Source: VRUE01 sp963716735 (GTDB lineage: Bacteria; Actinomycetota; Thermoleophilia; Solirubrobacterales; 70-9). Taken from it: a stretch of 64,000 nucleotides of DNA. The notes beneath the pieces were generated by a model that saw only the letters and a list, made by a program, of their open reading frames with translations, was not told the origin of the DNA and ran no database searches. Every line of letters begins with the position of its first letter. Positions within the stretch are counted from its first letter, which is position 1. Below, one piece after another: positions 46,836 to 58,800 of this stretch. Location of the stretch: the NCBI GenBank assembly GCA_963716735.1, contig OY970321.1, positions 868,001-932,000 on the forward strand, written 5' to 3'. The translations under genes and the position numbers were made by a program.

Positions 46836-49800
46836 GGCCGCATGCAGGTGGCCGGCCAGAGCAGCCGGCGTCGGGTAGTCGAACACCGTCGTCGCCCCCA
46901 GGTTGAGCCCGGTGGCGCTGTTGAGGCGGTTGCGCAGCTCGACCGCCGCGAGCGAGTCGAAGCCCATCTCCTGGAATGCCTGCTGTGGATCGACCTCTCG
47001 GCCCGAGGCGTGGCCCAGAACCGCCGCCACCTCGCCCCTGACCAGCTCGAGGATGTAGCTCTCGTGCTCGGCTTCGGGCAGGGCGGCGAGCTTGGCGACC
47101 AGCGACCCGGACGCCGTGCCGCGGCGCCGCGAAGATCGCACGAGGCCGCTGAGGATCGGCGGCATGGCGCCGGCCGCGGCCAGGCCCCTGAGGCCCGCCG
47201 TGTCGACCGGAAGCGCCAACGCCTGCGGCCGGCCGATGCGGAGCGCCGTGTCGAAGAGGCCGAGCCCGCGCTCGTCGGAGAGCGCTTCGATGCCACCACG
47301 CCGCATCCGCGCCAGATCGGCCTCACCCAGCCCCCCGGCCATGCCACCCTCACGCTCCCACAGGCCCCAGGCGATCGAGGTGGAGGCCCTGCCTTCCGCC
47401 TGACGCCGCTGGGCAAGCGCGTCGAGGAAGGCATTTGCCGCCGCGTAGTTCGCCTGACCCGGGCCGCCGAGGATGCCCGCCGCCGACGAGAAGAGGACGA
47501 AGGCGGAGAGATCCATCTCCGCGGTCAGCTCGTGCAGTGCCCAGGCGGCATCGACCTTGGGAGCGAAGACGCGATCGAGCTGCTCCTCGCCCAGCGACGC
47601 GACCGTGCCGTCGGCCAGCGCCCCGGCGCAGTGGATCACCGCCCCCAGAGGGTGCTCGGCGGGGATCGAGGCGAGCAGCTGCCGCAACGCGTCGCGATCG
47701 GAGACGTCGCAGGCGGCGATCGTCGCCTCGACTCCCAGCTCCTCGAGCTGCGCCCGCAGCTCCCCAGCCCCCTCGGCTTCGGGACCGCTCCTGCTGGCAA
47801 GAAGCAGGTGACGGGCACCGTGGCGTTCGGCGAGGTGGCGAGCGGTGAGCGCGCCGAGGCCCCCGGTGGCACCGGTGATCAGGACGGTCCGCTCGGGGTC
47901 GATCGCCGGCGGGACCGTGAGCACGACCTTGCCGACGTTCTTGCCCTCGCGCAGGTGGCGGAAGGCCTGTGGAGCCTCGCGCACGTCCCAGGCGGCGGTG
48001 GGTGGGTGATGCAGGCCCTGGCCGAAGAGCGCCGTGACCTCGGCGAGAATCTCGCCGTTGCGGACGGGTCCCGCTTCGGCGACGTCGAAGGCGCGGTAGG
48101 CGACGCCCTCGCGTTCCGCCGCGACGCCCTCGGCGTCGCGGACGTCGGTCTTGCCCATCTCGAGGAAGTGCCCGCCGTTGGGCAGGAGGTCGAGCGAAGC
48201 GTCGACGAACTCGCCGGCGAGGGCGTTGAGGACAACGTCGACTCCCTGGCCGCCGGTGGTCTGCAGGAACTTGTCCTTGAACTCGAGGTCGCGCGAGGAG
48301 GCGATGTGATCCTCGTCGAGGCCCGCCTCCAGCACGTCCCACTTGGTGGGGCTGGCGGTGGCGAAGACCTCGGCGCCGACGTGCTGTGCGATCTGGATCG
48401 CCGCCGTCCCGACTCCACCGGCGCCGGCGTGGACCAGCACCTTCTCGCCCGCCTTCAACCCGGCCAGGTCGAGCAGCCCGTACCAGGCGGTACCGAAGAC
48501 GAGCGGCACCGCGGCTGCCTGCTCGAAGCTCCACTCCTCTGGGATCGGGACGATCAGGTCACGCTCGCCGGTCGCAAGCGGGCCGAAAGCCTCAGGGATC
48601 AGGCCCATCACCCTGTCCCCGGGATTGAGGTCGGCGACCGCGGAGCCCGCCTCCAGCACCACGCCCGCACCCTCGCTGCCGATCGTCGCATCGCCCGGGT
48701 AGACGCCGAGGGCGATCAGTACGTCGCGGAAGTTGAGCCCGGCCGCGTGCATCTCGATCCGCACCTCGGTCGGGCCGAGCGGCTCCCCTTGGCTCGGGAC
48801 GAGGGCGAGGCTCTCCAGCGTGCCCCGCTCGAGTGCATCGAGGCGCCAGGGACCGGGCGGCGGAATCAGCGAGTCCTCCGTGTCCCCGGCAGGCATCGCC
48901 CGCGGCGCCAGCGCCTTGCCCTCACGCAGGGCGATCTGCGGCTCTTCTGCTCCGAGTGAAAGGGCGGCGTCAAGCACTTGCTTCGATGCCTCGCTGCCGT
49001 CGCTGTCGATCAGGGCGAAGCGACCGGGGTGCTCGGACTGGGCCGAGCGGAGGAGGCCCCAGATCGCGGCCGACGCCGGGTCGGGCGACTCGTTCTCCGC
49101 GGCGGCGACGGCGGCCCGGGTGATCAGGGTCAGGCGCGACTCGGCCTTGGTCTCGTCGGCAAGCCATCCCTGGACCGACCGCAGGGCACTCCAGGCGGCC
49201 TCGCGAGCCGCTTCCGCGCTGTCCAGGTCGCCCTTGACCTGACAATCCAGGGTCTCGACCTGACGCGGAGCGGCCGCCTCGTCCGTGAGGGGAACGTCGG
49301 TCCACTCCAGCCCCAGCATTCCCTCATGCCTCTGCGTCTTGCCACCGCCGCGCACCGGTTCCGCGGGACGAGTGACCAGCGAGCCGACCGTGCCGAGCGG
49401 CGCTCCGGCGCCGTCGGCGAGGGCAAGCGAGACCTCCGCGTCCGCGCCGGGGACGATGGTCACTCGCAGCTCCTTGGCCCCGACGGTCTGGAGGGAGACC
49501 CCGGTCCACGAGAAGGGCAGCCTCAACTCGGCCGATCCGGAGGCCGCGGCGAGCCCGATGCCGTGCAGCGCCGCATCGAGCAGCGCTGGGTGGATGCCGA
49601 AGCGCTCGGCCTCCTGGGCATGTCCGTCGGGCAGCGAGACCTCGGCATAGACCCGCTCCCCGTCGCGCCAGGCCGCACTCAACCCTTGGAAGGCGGGACC
49701 GTATTCGAGCCCGTGCTCGGCGAGGAGGTCGTAGAGGTACTCGACGTCCACCGGGTCCGCCCCTCCAGGCGGCCAGGTCTCCGGCGGCTCCGGCACGGCC

Positions 49801-52800
49801 CTGGGCTCCTCGGAGAGAGCGCCGGTGGCGTGCCGGATCCACGCCGCGCCCTCTTCCCCGAGCCTGGAGTGGACGGCGATCTGGCGCCGCCCGTCCTCGT
49901 CGGCCCCCGAGGTCGAGACCTGTATCGCGACCGCTCCAACCTCGGGAAGGACCAGCGGCGCCTCCAGCGTCAGCTCCTCGACCTGGCGTGCCCCGACCTC
50001 GTCGGCTGCCCTCAGCGCCAGCTCGAGGAAGGCGGTGCCGGGCAGGAGGATGTTGCCGCCGGCCACATGGTCGGCCAGCCAGGGGTGCGCCTGCAGGGAG
50101 AGACGGCCGGTGAGCGTCAACCCGCCGCCCTGCGGATCTTCGATCGACGCCCTGAGCAGCGGATGCTCCGGGTCGCTCTGCCCGATCGCGCCCGCGTCAC
50201 CCGCCCCGCCCAGCGCCGAGGCGACCCAGTAGTGCTCGCGCTGGAACGGGTAGGTGGGGAGCGGGACGCGCTTGGCGCCGGTGCCCTCGAAGAAAACGCC
50301 CCACTCGACCCTCGCTCCGGCGGCGTGCGCCTGGGCGATCGTCGCGGGAATCGCCCCGTCCTCGGGCCGGCCCTCGCGCAAGGTCGGGACCAAGGCCCCC
50401 CGCGCGTCCTCGCCCAGGCAATCCGTCGCCATCGCGCAGAGCACCGGGTCGGGACCGAGCTCCACATAGGTGCCGGCGCCGTTCTCCTGCAGGGCGCCCA
50501 TGGCGTCGGCGAAGCGCACCGCCTCGCGGGCGTGGCGAACCCAGTAAGCGGGGTCGGCGGCCTCCTCGGGACCGAGCAGCTCGCCGGTCAGGCCGGAGAC
50601 GACCGGGGTCTGGGGCTCGCTGCAGTCGAGGCTCGCCGCGACCTCGGCGAACTGCTCGAGCATCGGCTCCATCAGCGGCGAGTGGAAGGCGTGGGAGACG
50701 GCGAGGCGTTTGGTCCTTCTGCCCTTCTCCTCCCAGGCGGTGCGGACCTCTTCGACCGCCGTCTCTGTCCCGGAGATCACGATCGAGCTCGGGCCGTTGA
50801 TCGCGGCGATCGAGAGCTCTGCCTCCTTGCCCGCGATCGACTCCTCGGCCTCCACCTCCGTCGCCTCGATCGCCGCCATCGCTCCGCCGGCGGGAAGGGC
50901 ACCCATCAGGCGGCCCCTTGCGGCGACGAGCCTGGCCGCGTCGGCGAGGTCGAAGACCCCGGCGACGTGCGCGGCCGCGATCTCGCCGATCGAGTGTCCG
51001 GCGAGCAGGTCGGGCTTCAGGCCCCGCTTGCTCAGCGCCTTGAAGAGAGCCACCTCGATCGCGAAGAGGGCGGGCTGGGCGTAGGTCGTGTCCTCCAGTT
51101 GAGCCGCCGCTTTCTTGCCCTTGGCGAAGACGATCTCTTTGAGCGGCTTCTCCAGGTGCTGGTCGAGCTGCTCGCAGACGGCATCGAAGGCCGCCTGGAA
51201 GCTCGGGTCGGTCTCGTAGAGCTCCTTGCCCATGCCGAGCCGGTGGGAGCCCTGGCCGGTGAAGAGGAAGGCGAGCTTGCCGTCCCTGGCTTTGGCCGTG
51301 AAGAGGCTGGGCGAGGGGTCGCCGCCGGCGAGGGAAGCGAGCGCCGCGAGCAGCTCCTCGCGGTCTGCGCTCAAGGCAACCGCCCGGTGCGCAAAGGCGC
51401 TGCGGGTGCTGAGAAGCGACCAGGCAACGTCGGCTGGGTCGAGGTCGGGGTTCTCCCGCAGGTAGACGGCGAGGCGTTCCGCCGCTTCGGCCAGGGCGGG
51501 CTCCGCTTTGGCCGAGAGGGCGAACGGGATCGAGCCCCGCAGGCGCACGGTCGCGGTCCCGTCTCCCCCGTCCCCAGCCGGACTCGGCTCAGGCGCCTCC
51601 TCCAGGATCACGTGCGCGTTGGTGCCGCTGATGCCGAAGGAGGAGATGCCGGCGCGACGCGGGCGCCCGTCCGCATCCCACTCGAGCTGCTCGCTGAGCA
51701 GCTCGATCTCCCCCGCCTCCCAGTCGACTTTCGTGGAAGGGGCGTCGACGTGCAGCGTCTTCGGCATCACGCCCGCGCGCATCGCCTGGGTCATCTTGAT
51801 CACGCCGGCAACTCCCGCCGCGGCCTGGCTGTGGCCGATGTTGGACTTGATCGAGCCGAGCTTCAGCGGCTTCTCCCTGTCCTGGCCGTAGGTGGCGAGC
51901 AGCGCTCCGGCCTCGATCGGGTCACCGAGGGTGGTGCCGGTGCCGTGGCCCTCGACCACGTCGACGTCCTTTGCCTCCAGGCGGGCGTTGGCGAGTGCCT
52001 GGCGGATCACCCGCTCCTGCGAAGGTCCGTTGGGGGCTGTGAGTCCGTTGGAGGCACCGTCCTGATTGACGGCCGAGCCTTTGAGCAGAGCGAGGACCTC
52101 ATGTCCGTTTCGCTGCGCCTCGGAGAGTCGCTCGAGGACGAGGGTGCCGACGCCCTCCGACCAGGCGACACCGTCTGCCGCATCGGCGAAGGACTTGCTG
52201 CGGCCGTCGGGGGCGACACCGCGCTGGCGGCTGAACTCGACGAAGACGCCGGGGGTGGCAAGGGTCGTGACGCCACCGGCCAGCGCAAGCGTGCACTCGC
52301 CCTCCCGAAGGGCCTGTGACGCCAGGTGCAGGGCAACGAGCGAGGAGGAGCAGGCGGTGTCGACCGAGATCGCCGGGCCCTCGAGGCCGAGCGTGTAGGC
52401 GACTCGGCCCGAGACGATGCTCTGGGTCATGCCTGCCGCGGGCCCGTAGTCCTGGTACATCACCCCGGCGAAGACGCCGGTCTGGGTCTTCTTCAAGGAG
52501 ATCGGGTCGATGCCGGCGTCCTCGAGCGCCTCCCAACAGGATTCGAGCAGCAGGCGCTGCTGGGGATCGGTGCTGAGCGCATCGCGCGGGGAGATCCCGA
52601 AGAACCCGGCGTCGAACTCGGCCGCGTCGAGGAGGAAGCCGCCCTCCCGGGTGTAGCTGGTGCCGACGTTCTCGGGATCGGGGTTGTAGAGGCGCTCGAC
52701 GTCCCAGCCACGGTCGGTGGGGAATTCGGTGATCCCGTCGCGGCCCTCGGCGACCAGCTGCCAGAGCTCCGCCGGGGAGGAGACACCGCCGGGGTAGCGA

Positions 52801-55800
52801 CAGGCCATGCCGACGATCGCGATCGGCTCCTCGCTCGCCTGGGCCCGTACCGCGACGCGCTTCGTGGCGCCGGCGGCGCTCGCCTCGCTCAACAGATGGC
52901 CGGCGAGGGCGGCCGGGTTCGGGTAGTCGAAGACGACTGTCGCCGAGAGCCGCAAGCCGGCGATCGCCCCCAGCCTGTTGCGCAGCTCGACGGCGGCAAG
53001 CGAGTCGAAGCCGAGCTCCTGGAACGCCCGCTCGGGCTCGATCTCACGCAGCGAGGAATGCCCCAGCACCGCGGCGACCTCGCCCCTGACCAGGTCGAGG
53101 ACGTGGCCTTCGTGCTTTGCCTCGGGCAGGGTCGCGAGCTTGGCGGCAAGCGAGCCCGAGGCCGCACCGCGTCGTCTGGGCGCGCGTACCAGGCCACGCA
53201 GGATCGGCGGCAGGGCGCCGACGGAGGCGAGGCTGCCGAGAGCGGCGGAGTCGACCGGCATCGCCACGACCTGCGGACGGCCGGCGGCGAGGGCCGCGTC
53301 GAGGAGGGCGAGGCCGCGCTCGTCCGAGAGCGCTTCGACCCCCCCGCGCCGCATCCGCGCCCGGTCCGCCTCGTCCAGCTGGGAGGTCATCCCGCTCTCG
53401 CGCTCCCAGAGGCCCCAGGCGATCGAGGTCGCTGCCCTGCCCTCTCCGTGGCGCCTCTGCGCGAGGGCGTCGAGGAAGACGTTGGCTGCGGCGTAGTTGC
53501 CCTGGCCGGGGCTGCCCAGCGTGCCCGCCGCGGCGGAGAAGAGGAGGAAGGCCGAGAGGTCGACGTCCCGTGTCAGCTCGTGCAGGTTCCAAGCCGCCGT
53601 CGCCTTGGGAGCGAAAGCGCGCTCGACCTGCCCCTCGTCCATCGACTCGATCGTCGCGTCGGCCAGCGCCCCGGCGCAGTGGATCACCGCGCCAAGGGGG
53701 TGCTCCGGGGGGATCGAGTCGAAGAGCCTCTCGAGGGCCGCGCGATCGGATACGTCGCAGGCGACGATCGTCGCCTCGGCACCCAGCTCTTCGAGCTCGG
53801 ATCGCAGCTCCGCGGCTCCCTCGGCATCGGGACCGCGCCTGCTCGCCAGGAGCAGCCGGCGGGCGCCGTGGCGCTCGACCAGCCGGCGGGCGGTGAGTGC
53901 GCCGAGACCGCCGGTCGCGCCCGTGACGAGCACCGTCCGCTCCGGGTCGAGCGACCGCGGCACGGTCAGCACGACCTTGCCGACGTTGCGGCCCTCGCGC
54001 AGGTGGCGGAACGCTTGCGGTGCCCTGCGCATGTCCCAGGCGGCGATCGGAGCGTGATGAAGATCCCCGGCGTCGAGCAGGCGGGTGAGCTCGGCGAGCA
54101 TCTCCCCGGTGCGAGCCGGACCCGCTTCGATCAGGTCGAAGGCGCGATAGGCGACGCCCTCGCGTGCGGCCGCGACCCCCTCGGCGTCGCGGACGTCGGT
54201 CTTGCCCATCTCGAGGAAGTGCCCGCCGTTGGGCAGGAGGTCGAGCGAGGCGTCGACGAACTCGCCGGCGAGGGCGTTGAGGACGACGTCGACTCCCTCC
54301 CCGCCGGTGGTCTGCAGGAACTTGTCCTTGAACTCGAGGTCGCGCGAGGAGGCGATGTGGTCCTCGTCGATGCCCGCCTCGCGCAGCACGTCCCACTTGG
54401 TGGGGCTGGCGGTGGCGAAGACCTCGGCGCCGACGTGCTGTGCGATCTGGATCGCCGCCGTCCCGACTCCACCGGCGCCGGCGTGGACCAGCACCTTCTC
54501 GCCCGGCTTCAGCCCGGCCAGGTCGAGCAGCCCGTACCAGGCGGTGGCCCAGACGGTCGGCATCGCCGCGGCCTGCTCGAAGGACCAGCCGGCTGGGACC
54601 GGAACGAGCAGGTCACGCTCGCTGGTCGCGCTCGACCCGAAGGCCTCGAGGATCAACCCCGTCACCCTGTCCCCGGGATTGAGGTCGCCGACCGCGGAGC
54701 CCACCTCCACCACCACGCCCGCGCCCTCGTTGCCGATCGCCGCATCGCCCGGGTAGACGCCGAGGGCGATCAGCACGTCGCGGAAGTTGAGCCCGGCCGC
54801 GTGCATCTCGATCCGCACCTCGGTCGGGCCGAGCGGCTCCCCTTGGCTCGGGACGAGGGCGAGGCTCTCCAGCGTGCCCCGCTCGAGCGCATCGAGGCGC
54901 CACGGGCCCGGCGGCGGAAGCAGCGAATCCTCGCTGTCCTTGGCAGGCATCGCCCGCGGCGCCAGCGCCTCGCCCTCGCGCAGGGCGAGCTGAGGCTCCT
55001 CGGCTCCGAGTGAAAGGGCGGCGTCAAGCACTTGCTTCGATGCCTCGCTGCCGTCGCTGTCGATCAGGGCGAAGCGGCCGGGATGCTCGGACTGGGCCGA
55101 GCGGAGGAGGCCCCAGATCGCGGCGGCCGCCAGGTCCGGCGACTCATCCGGGGTGGTGGCCATCGCCCCCTCGGTGACCAGCGCCAGGCGCAGGTCGGCC
55201 TTGGTCTCGTCAGCAAGCCATTGCTGGACGGCCGCCAAGGTGCTTTGCACCGCGCTCTGGGCGGCCGCGGCCGTCGCCTCGTCGCCGCCGCCCTTGCAGA
55301 ACAGGGTCTCCACCCGCGCCGGAGCGGCGTCGTCGGCGGCGAGCGCGACCTCGGCCCACTCGAGCTCGAGCAGCTCCTCTCGGGGCTGCCCTGCGCCCTG
55401 CAGGTGCGCGGGGTCGAGCGTGCGCATGGCCAACGCACCGACCGTGGCCAGCGGCGCTCCGGTCCCGTCGGCAACGACGATCGAGCCCTCTCCAGCCGCC
55501 CCCGGGGCGATCCGCACCCGCAGCTCCCGCGCTCCCTCCGCCTGCAGCGATACCCCGCTCCACGAGAAGGGCAGCTTCAGATCGACCGAATCCCCGCTTG
55601 CGGCGAGCGCCGTGCTGTGCAGGGCCGCGTCGAGCAGGGCCGGGTGGATGCCGAAGCGCCCGGCTTCCTGCGCCATGTCCTCGGGCAGCGAAACCTCGGC
55701 GAAGACCTGGGCGCCGTCGCGCCAGGCCGCGGTCAGACCCTGGAAGGCCGGGCCGTACTCGAGGCCGTACTCGGCAAAGCGGTCGTAGAGGTACTCGACC

Positions 55801-58800
55801 TCGAGCGGCTCGGCACCCTCGGGGGGCCAGGAGTCGAGCGGCTCGACGGCGACGGCTGCATCCTCGGAAAGGAACCCGACGGCGTTCTGCGTCCACTCGC
55901 CCTCGCTGCCATCGGGACGGGAATGGATCGCGATCTCTCGCCTCCCATCCTCGGCGGGCCCCGATACGGATACCTGAACGGCGACCGCGCCTGCCTCCGG
56001 GAGAACCAGCGGGGCCTGCAGGGTCAGCTCCTCGACGTCCGGCGCCCCGACCTCCGTCCCGGCTCGTAGTGCGAGCTCGAGGAAGGCCGTTCCGGGCAGG
56101 AGCGCCATTCCGGCGACCACGTGGTCGCCCAGCCAGGGGTGGGTCTGGATGGAGAGACAGCCGCTGAGGGTCAGGCCACCGTCGCCAGGATCCTCGATCG
56201 AAGCGGCGAGAAGGGGGTGATCGGGGTCGCGCAGCCCGGCCGCGGCCATATCCCCCGTACCGATGCTGGCGTTGAGCCAGAAGCGCTCGCGCTGGAACGG
56301 GTAGGTGGGGAGCGGGACGCGCTTCGCGCCGCTGTCTTTGAAGAAGGCGCCCCACTCGACCTTCGCTCCGGCTGCGTGCGCCTGGGCGATGGCCACGTGG
56401 ATCGCTCCGGCCTCGGGGCGGCTCTCGCGCAGGATGGGGACGAAGGCCGCTGGGGCGTCCTCGCCGAGCGACTCCCTCGCCATCGCGCAGAGCACCGGGT
56501 CGGGGCCGAGCTCGAGGTAGGTGGACGCCCCCTGCTTGTCGAGGGTCCCAACCGCGTCGGCGAAGCGCACCGCCTCGCGCACGTGGCGGGCCCAGTAGGC
56601 GGGGTCGGTGGCCTGCTCGGGTGCGAGCGGCTCGCCCGTCAGGTTGGAGACGATCGGGAGCTTCGGCTCGCTGAAGCTGAGGCTCGCCGCGACCTCCCCG
56701 AACTCACCGAGCATCGGCTCCATCAGCGGCGAGTGGAAGGCGTGGGATACGGCGAGGCGTTTGGTCCTTCTGCCCTTGTCCTCCCAGGGGGTGCGGACCT
56801 CTTCGACTGCCGCCTCTGTTCCCGAGATCACGATCGAGCTCGGGCCGTTGATCGCGGCGATCGAGAGCTCTGCCTCCTTGCCCGCGATCGACTCCTCGGC
56901 CTCCGCCTCCGTCGCCTCGATCGCCGCCATCGCTCCACCGGCGGGAAGGGCACCCATCAGGCGACCCCTTGCGGCGACGAGCCTGGCCGCGTCGGCGAGG
57001 TCGAAGACCCCGGCGACGTGCGCGGCCGCGATCTCGCCGATCGAGTGGCCGGCGAGCAGGTCGGGCTTCAGGCCCCGCCTGGCGAGTGACTCATAGAGGG
57101 CGACCTCGATCGCGAAGAGGGCGGGCTGGGCGTATGCGGTGTCCTCGAGCTTTGCCGCCGCTTTCTTGCCCTTGGCGAAGACGATCTCCTTGAGCGGCGT
57201 GTCCAGGTGTTGGTCGAGCGCTTCGCAGACTTGATCGAAGGCGGAAGCGAAGTTCTGGTCCGACCCGTAGAGCTCCTTGCCCATGCCGAGCCGGTGGGAG
57301 CCCTGGCCGGTGAAGAGGAAGGCGAGCTTGCCGTCTATGGCCTTGGCGCTGAGCACGTCGGGCGAGGGATCGCCGCCGGCCAGAGCCGTCAATGAAGCGA
57401 GCAGCTCGTCGCGGTCTCCACCCAACGCAACCGCACGATGCTCGAAAGCGCTGCGCGTGGTCGCCAGCGAGTAGGCGACGTCGGCGAGGTCGAGGTCCGG
57501 ATTCTCCCGCAGCTGGGATGCGAGGCGCTCGGCGGTCTCCGCCAGGGCGGGCTCCGCTTTGGCCGAGAGGGCCAAGGGGATCGGGCCGCCTTGCAAGGAC
57601 TCGGTCGGGGTCGCGGGCTCAACCTCGGGCGCCTCCTCCAGGATCACGTGCGCGTTGGTGCCGCTGATGCCGAAGGAGGAGATGCCGGCGCGGCGCGGGC
57701 GCCCGTTCGGCTTCCACTCGACCGGCTCGCTCAACAGCTCGACCTCCCCCGCCTCCCATGCGACCTTGGTCGAGGGGGCGTCGACGTGCAGCGTCTTCGG
57801 CAGGATGCCCTCGCGCATCGCCAGCGCCATCTTGATCACGCCGGCGACTCCCGCCGCGGCCTGGGTGTGGCCGATGTTCGACTTGATCGAGCCGAGGCGC
57901 AGGGGCTGCTCGCGCTCCTGGCCATAGGTGGCAAGCAGCGCTCCGGCCTCGATCGGGTCGCCCAGAGTCGTGCCCGTGCCGTGTGCCTCGACCGCGTCGA
58001 CGTCCTCCGGCTCCAGCCGTGCGTTGGCGAGGGCCTGGCGGATCACCCGCTCCTGCGAGGGTCCGTTTGGCGCGGTCAACCCGTTGGAGGCGCCGTCCTG
58101 GTTGACGGCCGAGCCCTTGAGCAGGGCCAGGACCGGGTGGTTGTTGCGCTGCGCGTCGGAGAGGCGCTCGAGGGCGACGACGCCGATTCCCTCTGACCAG
58201 CCGGTGCCGTCGGCCCCCTCGGCGAAGGACTTGCAGCGCCCGTCGGGCGCCAGGACGCGCTGGCGGCTGAACTCGACGAAGACCCCGGGAGTGGCGAGCG
58301 TGGTCACTCCTCCGGCCAGGGCAAGGTCGCACTCGCCGCCGCGAAGCGCCTGCGCCGCCAGGTGCAGGGCAACGAGCGAGGAGGAGCAGGCGGTGTCGAG
58401 CGAGATCGCCGGACCCTCGAGGCCGAGCGTGTAGGCGATGCGGCCCGAAGCGACGCTCGCGGTGCTGCCGGTCGCCCGGTAGCCCTCGAGGTCCCCGGCG
58501 CCGAGGATGGCGCCGTAGGCGTGGTGGATCAGGCCGGCGAAGACCCCGGTCTGACTGCCGCGCAACGCGGTCGGAGCGATGCCCGCGTCCTCGAGCGCCT
58601 CCCAGCAGGATTCGAGCAGGAGGCGCTGCTGGGGGTCCATCGCCAGCGCCTCGCGAGGGGCGATGCCGAAGAACTCGGCGTCGAACTCGGTCGTCTCGGC
58701 GAGGAAGCCGCCCTCGCGGGCGTAGCTCGTTCCCAGATGGTCGGGGTCCGGGTCGTAGAGTCGCTGCAGGTCCCAGCCGCGGTCGGCGGGGAACTCGGAG

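Noticed and set aside
48300..48360. Possible frameshift in ER-C where one residue is missing compared with the other ERs
   Set aside because: The frame is unchanged on both sides; it is an in-frame loss of one codon.
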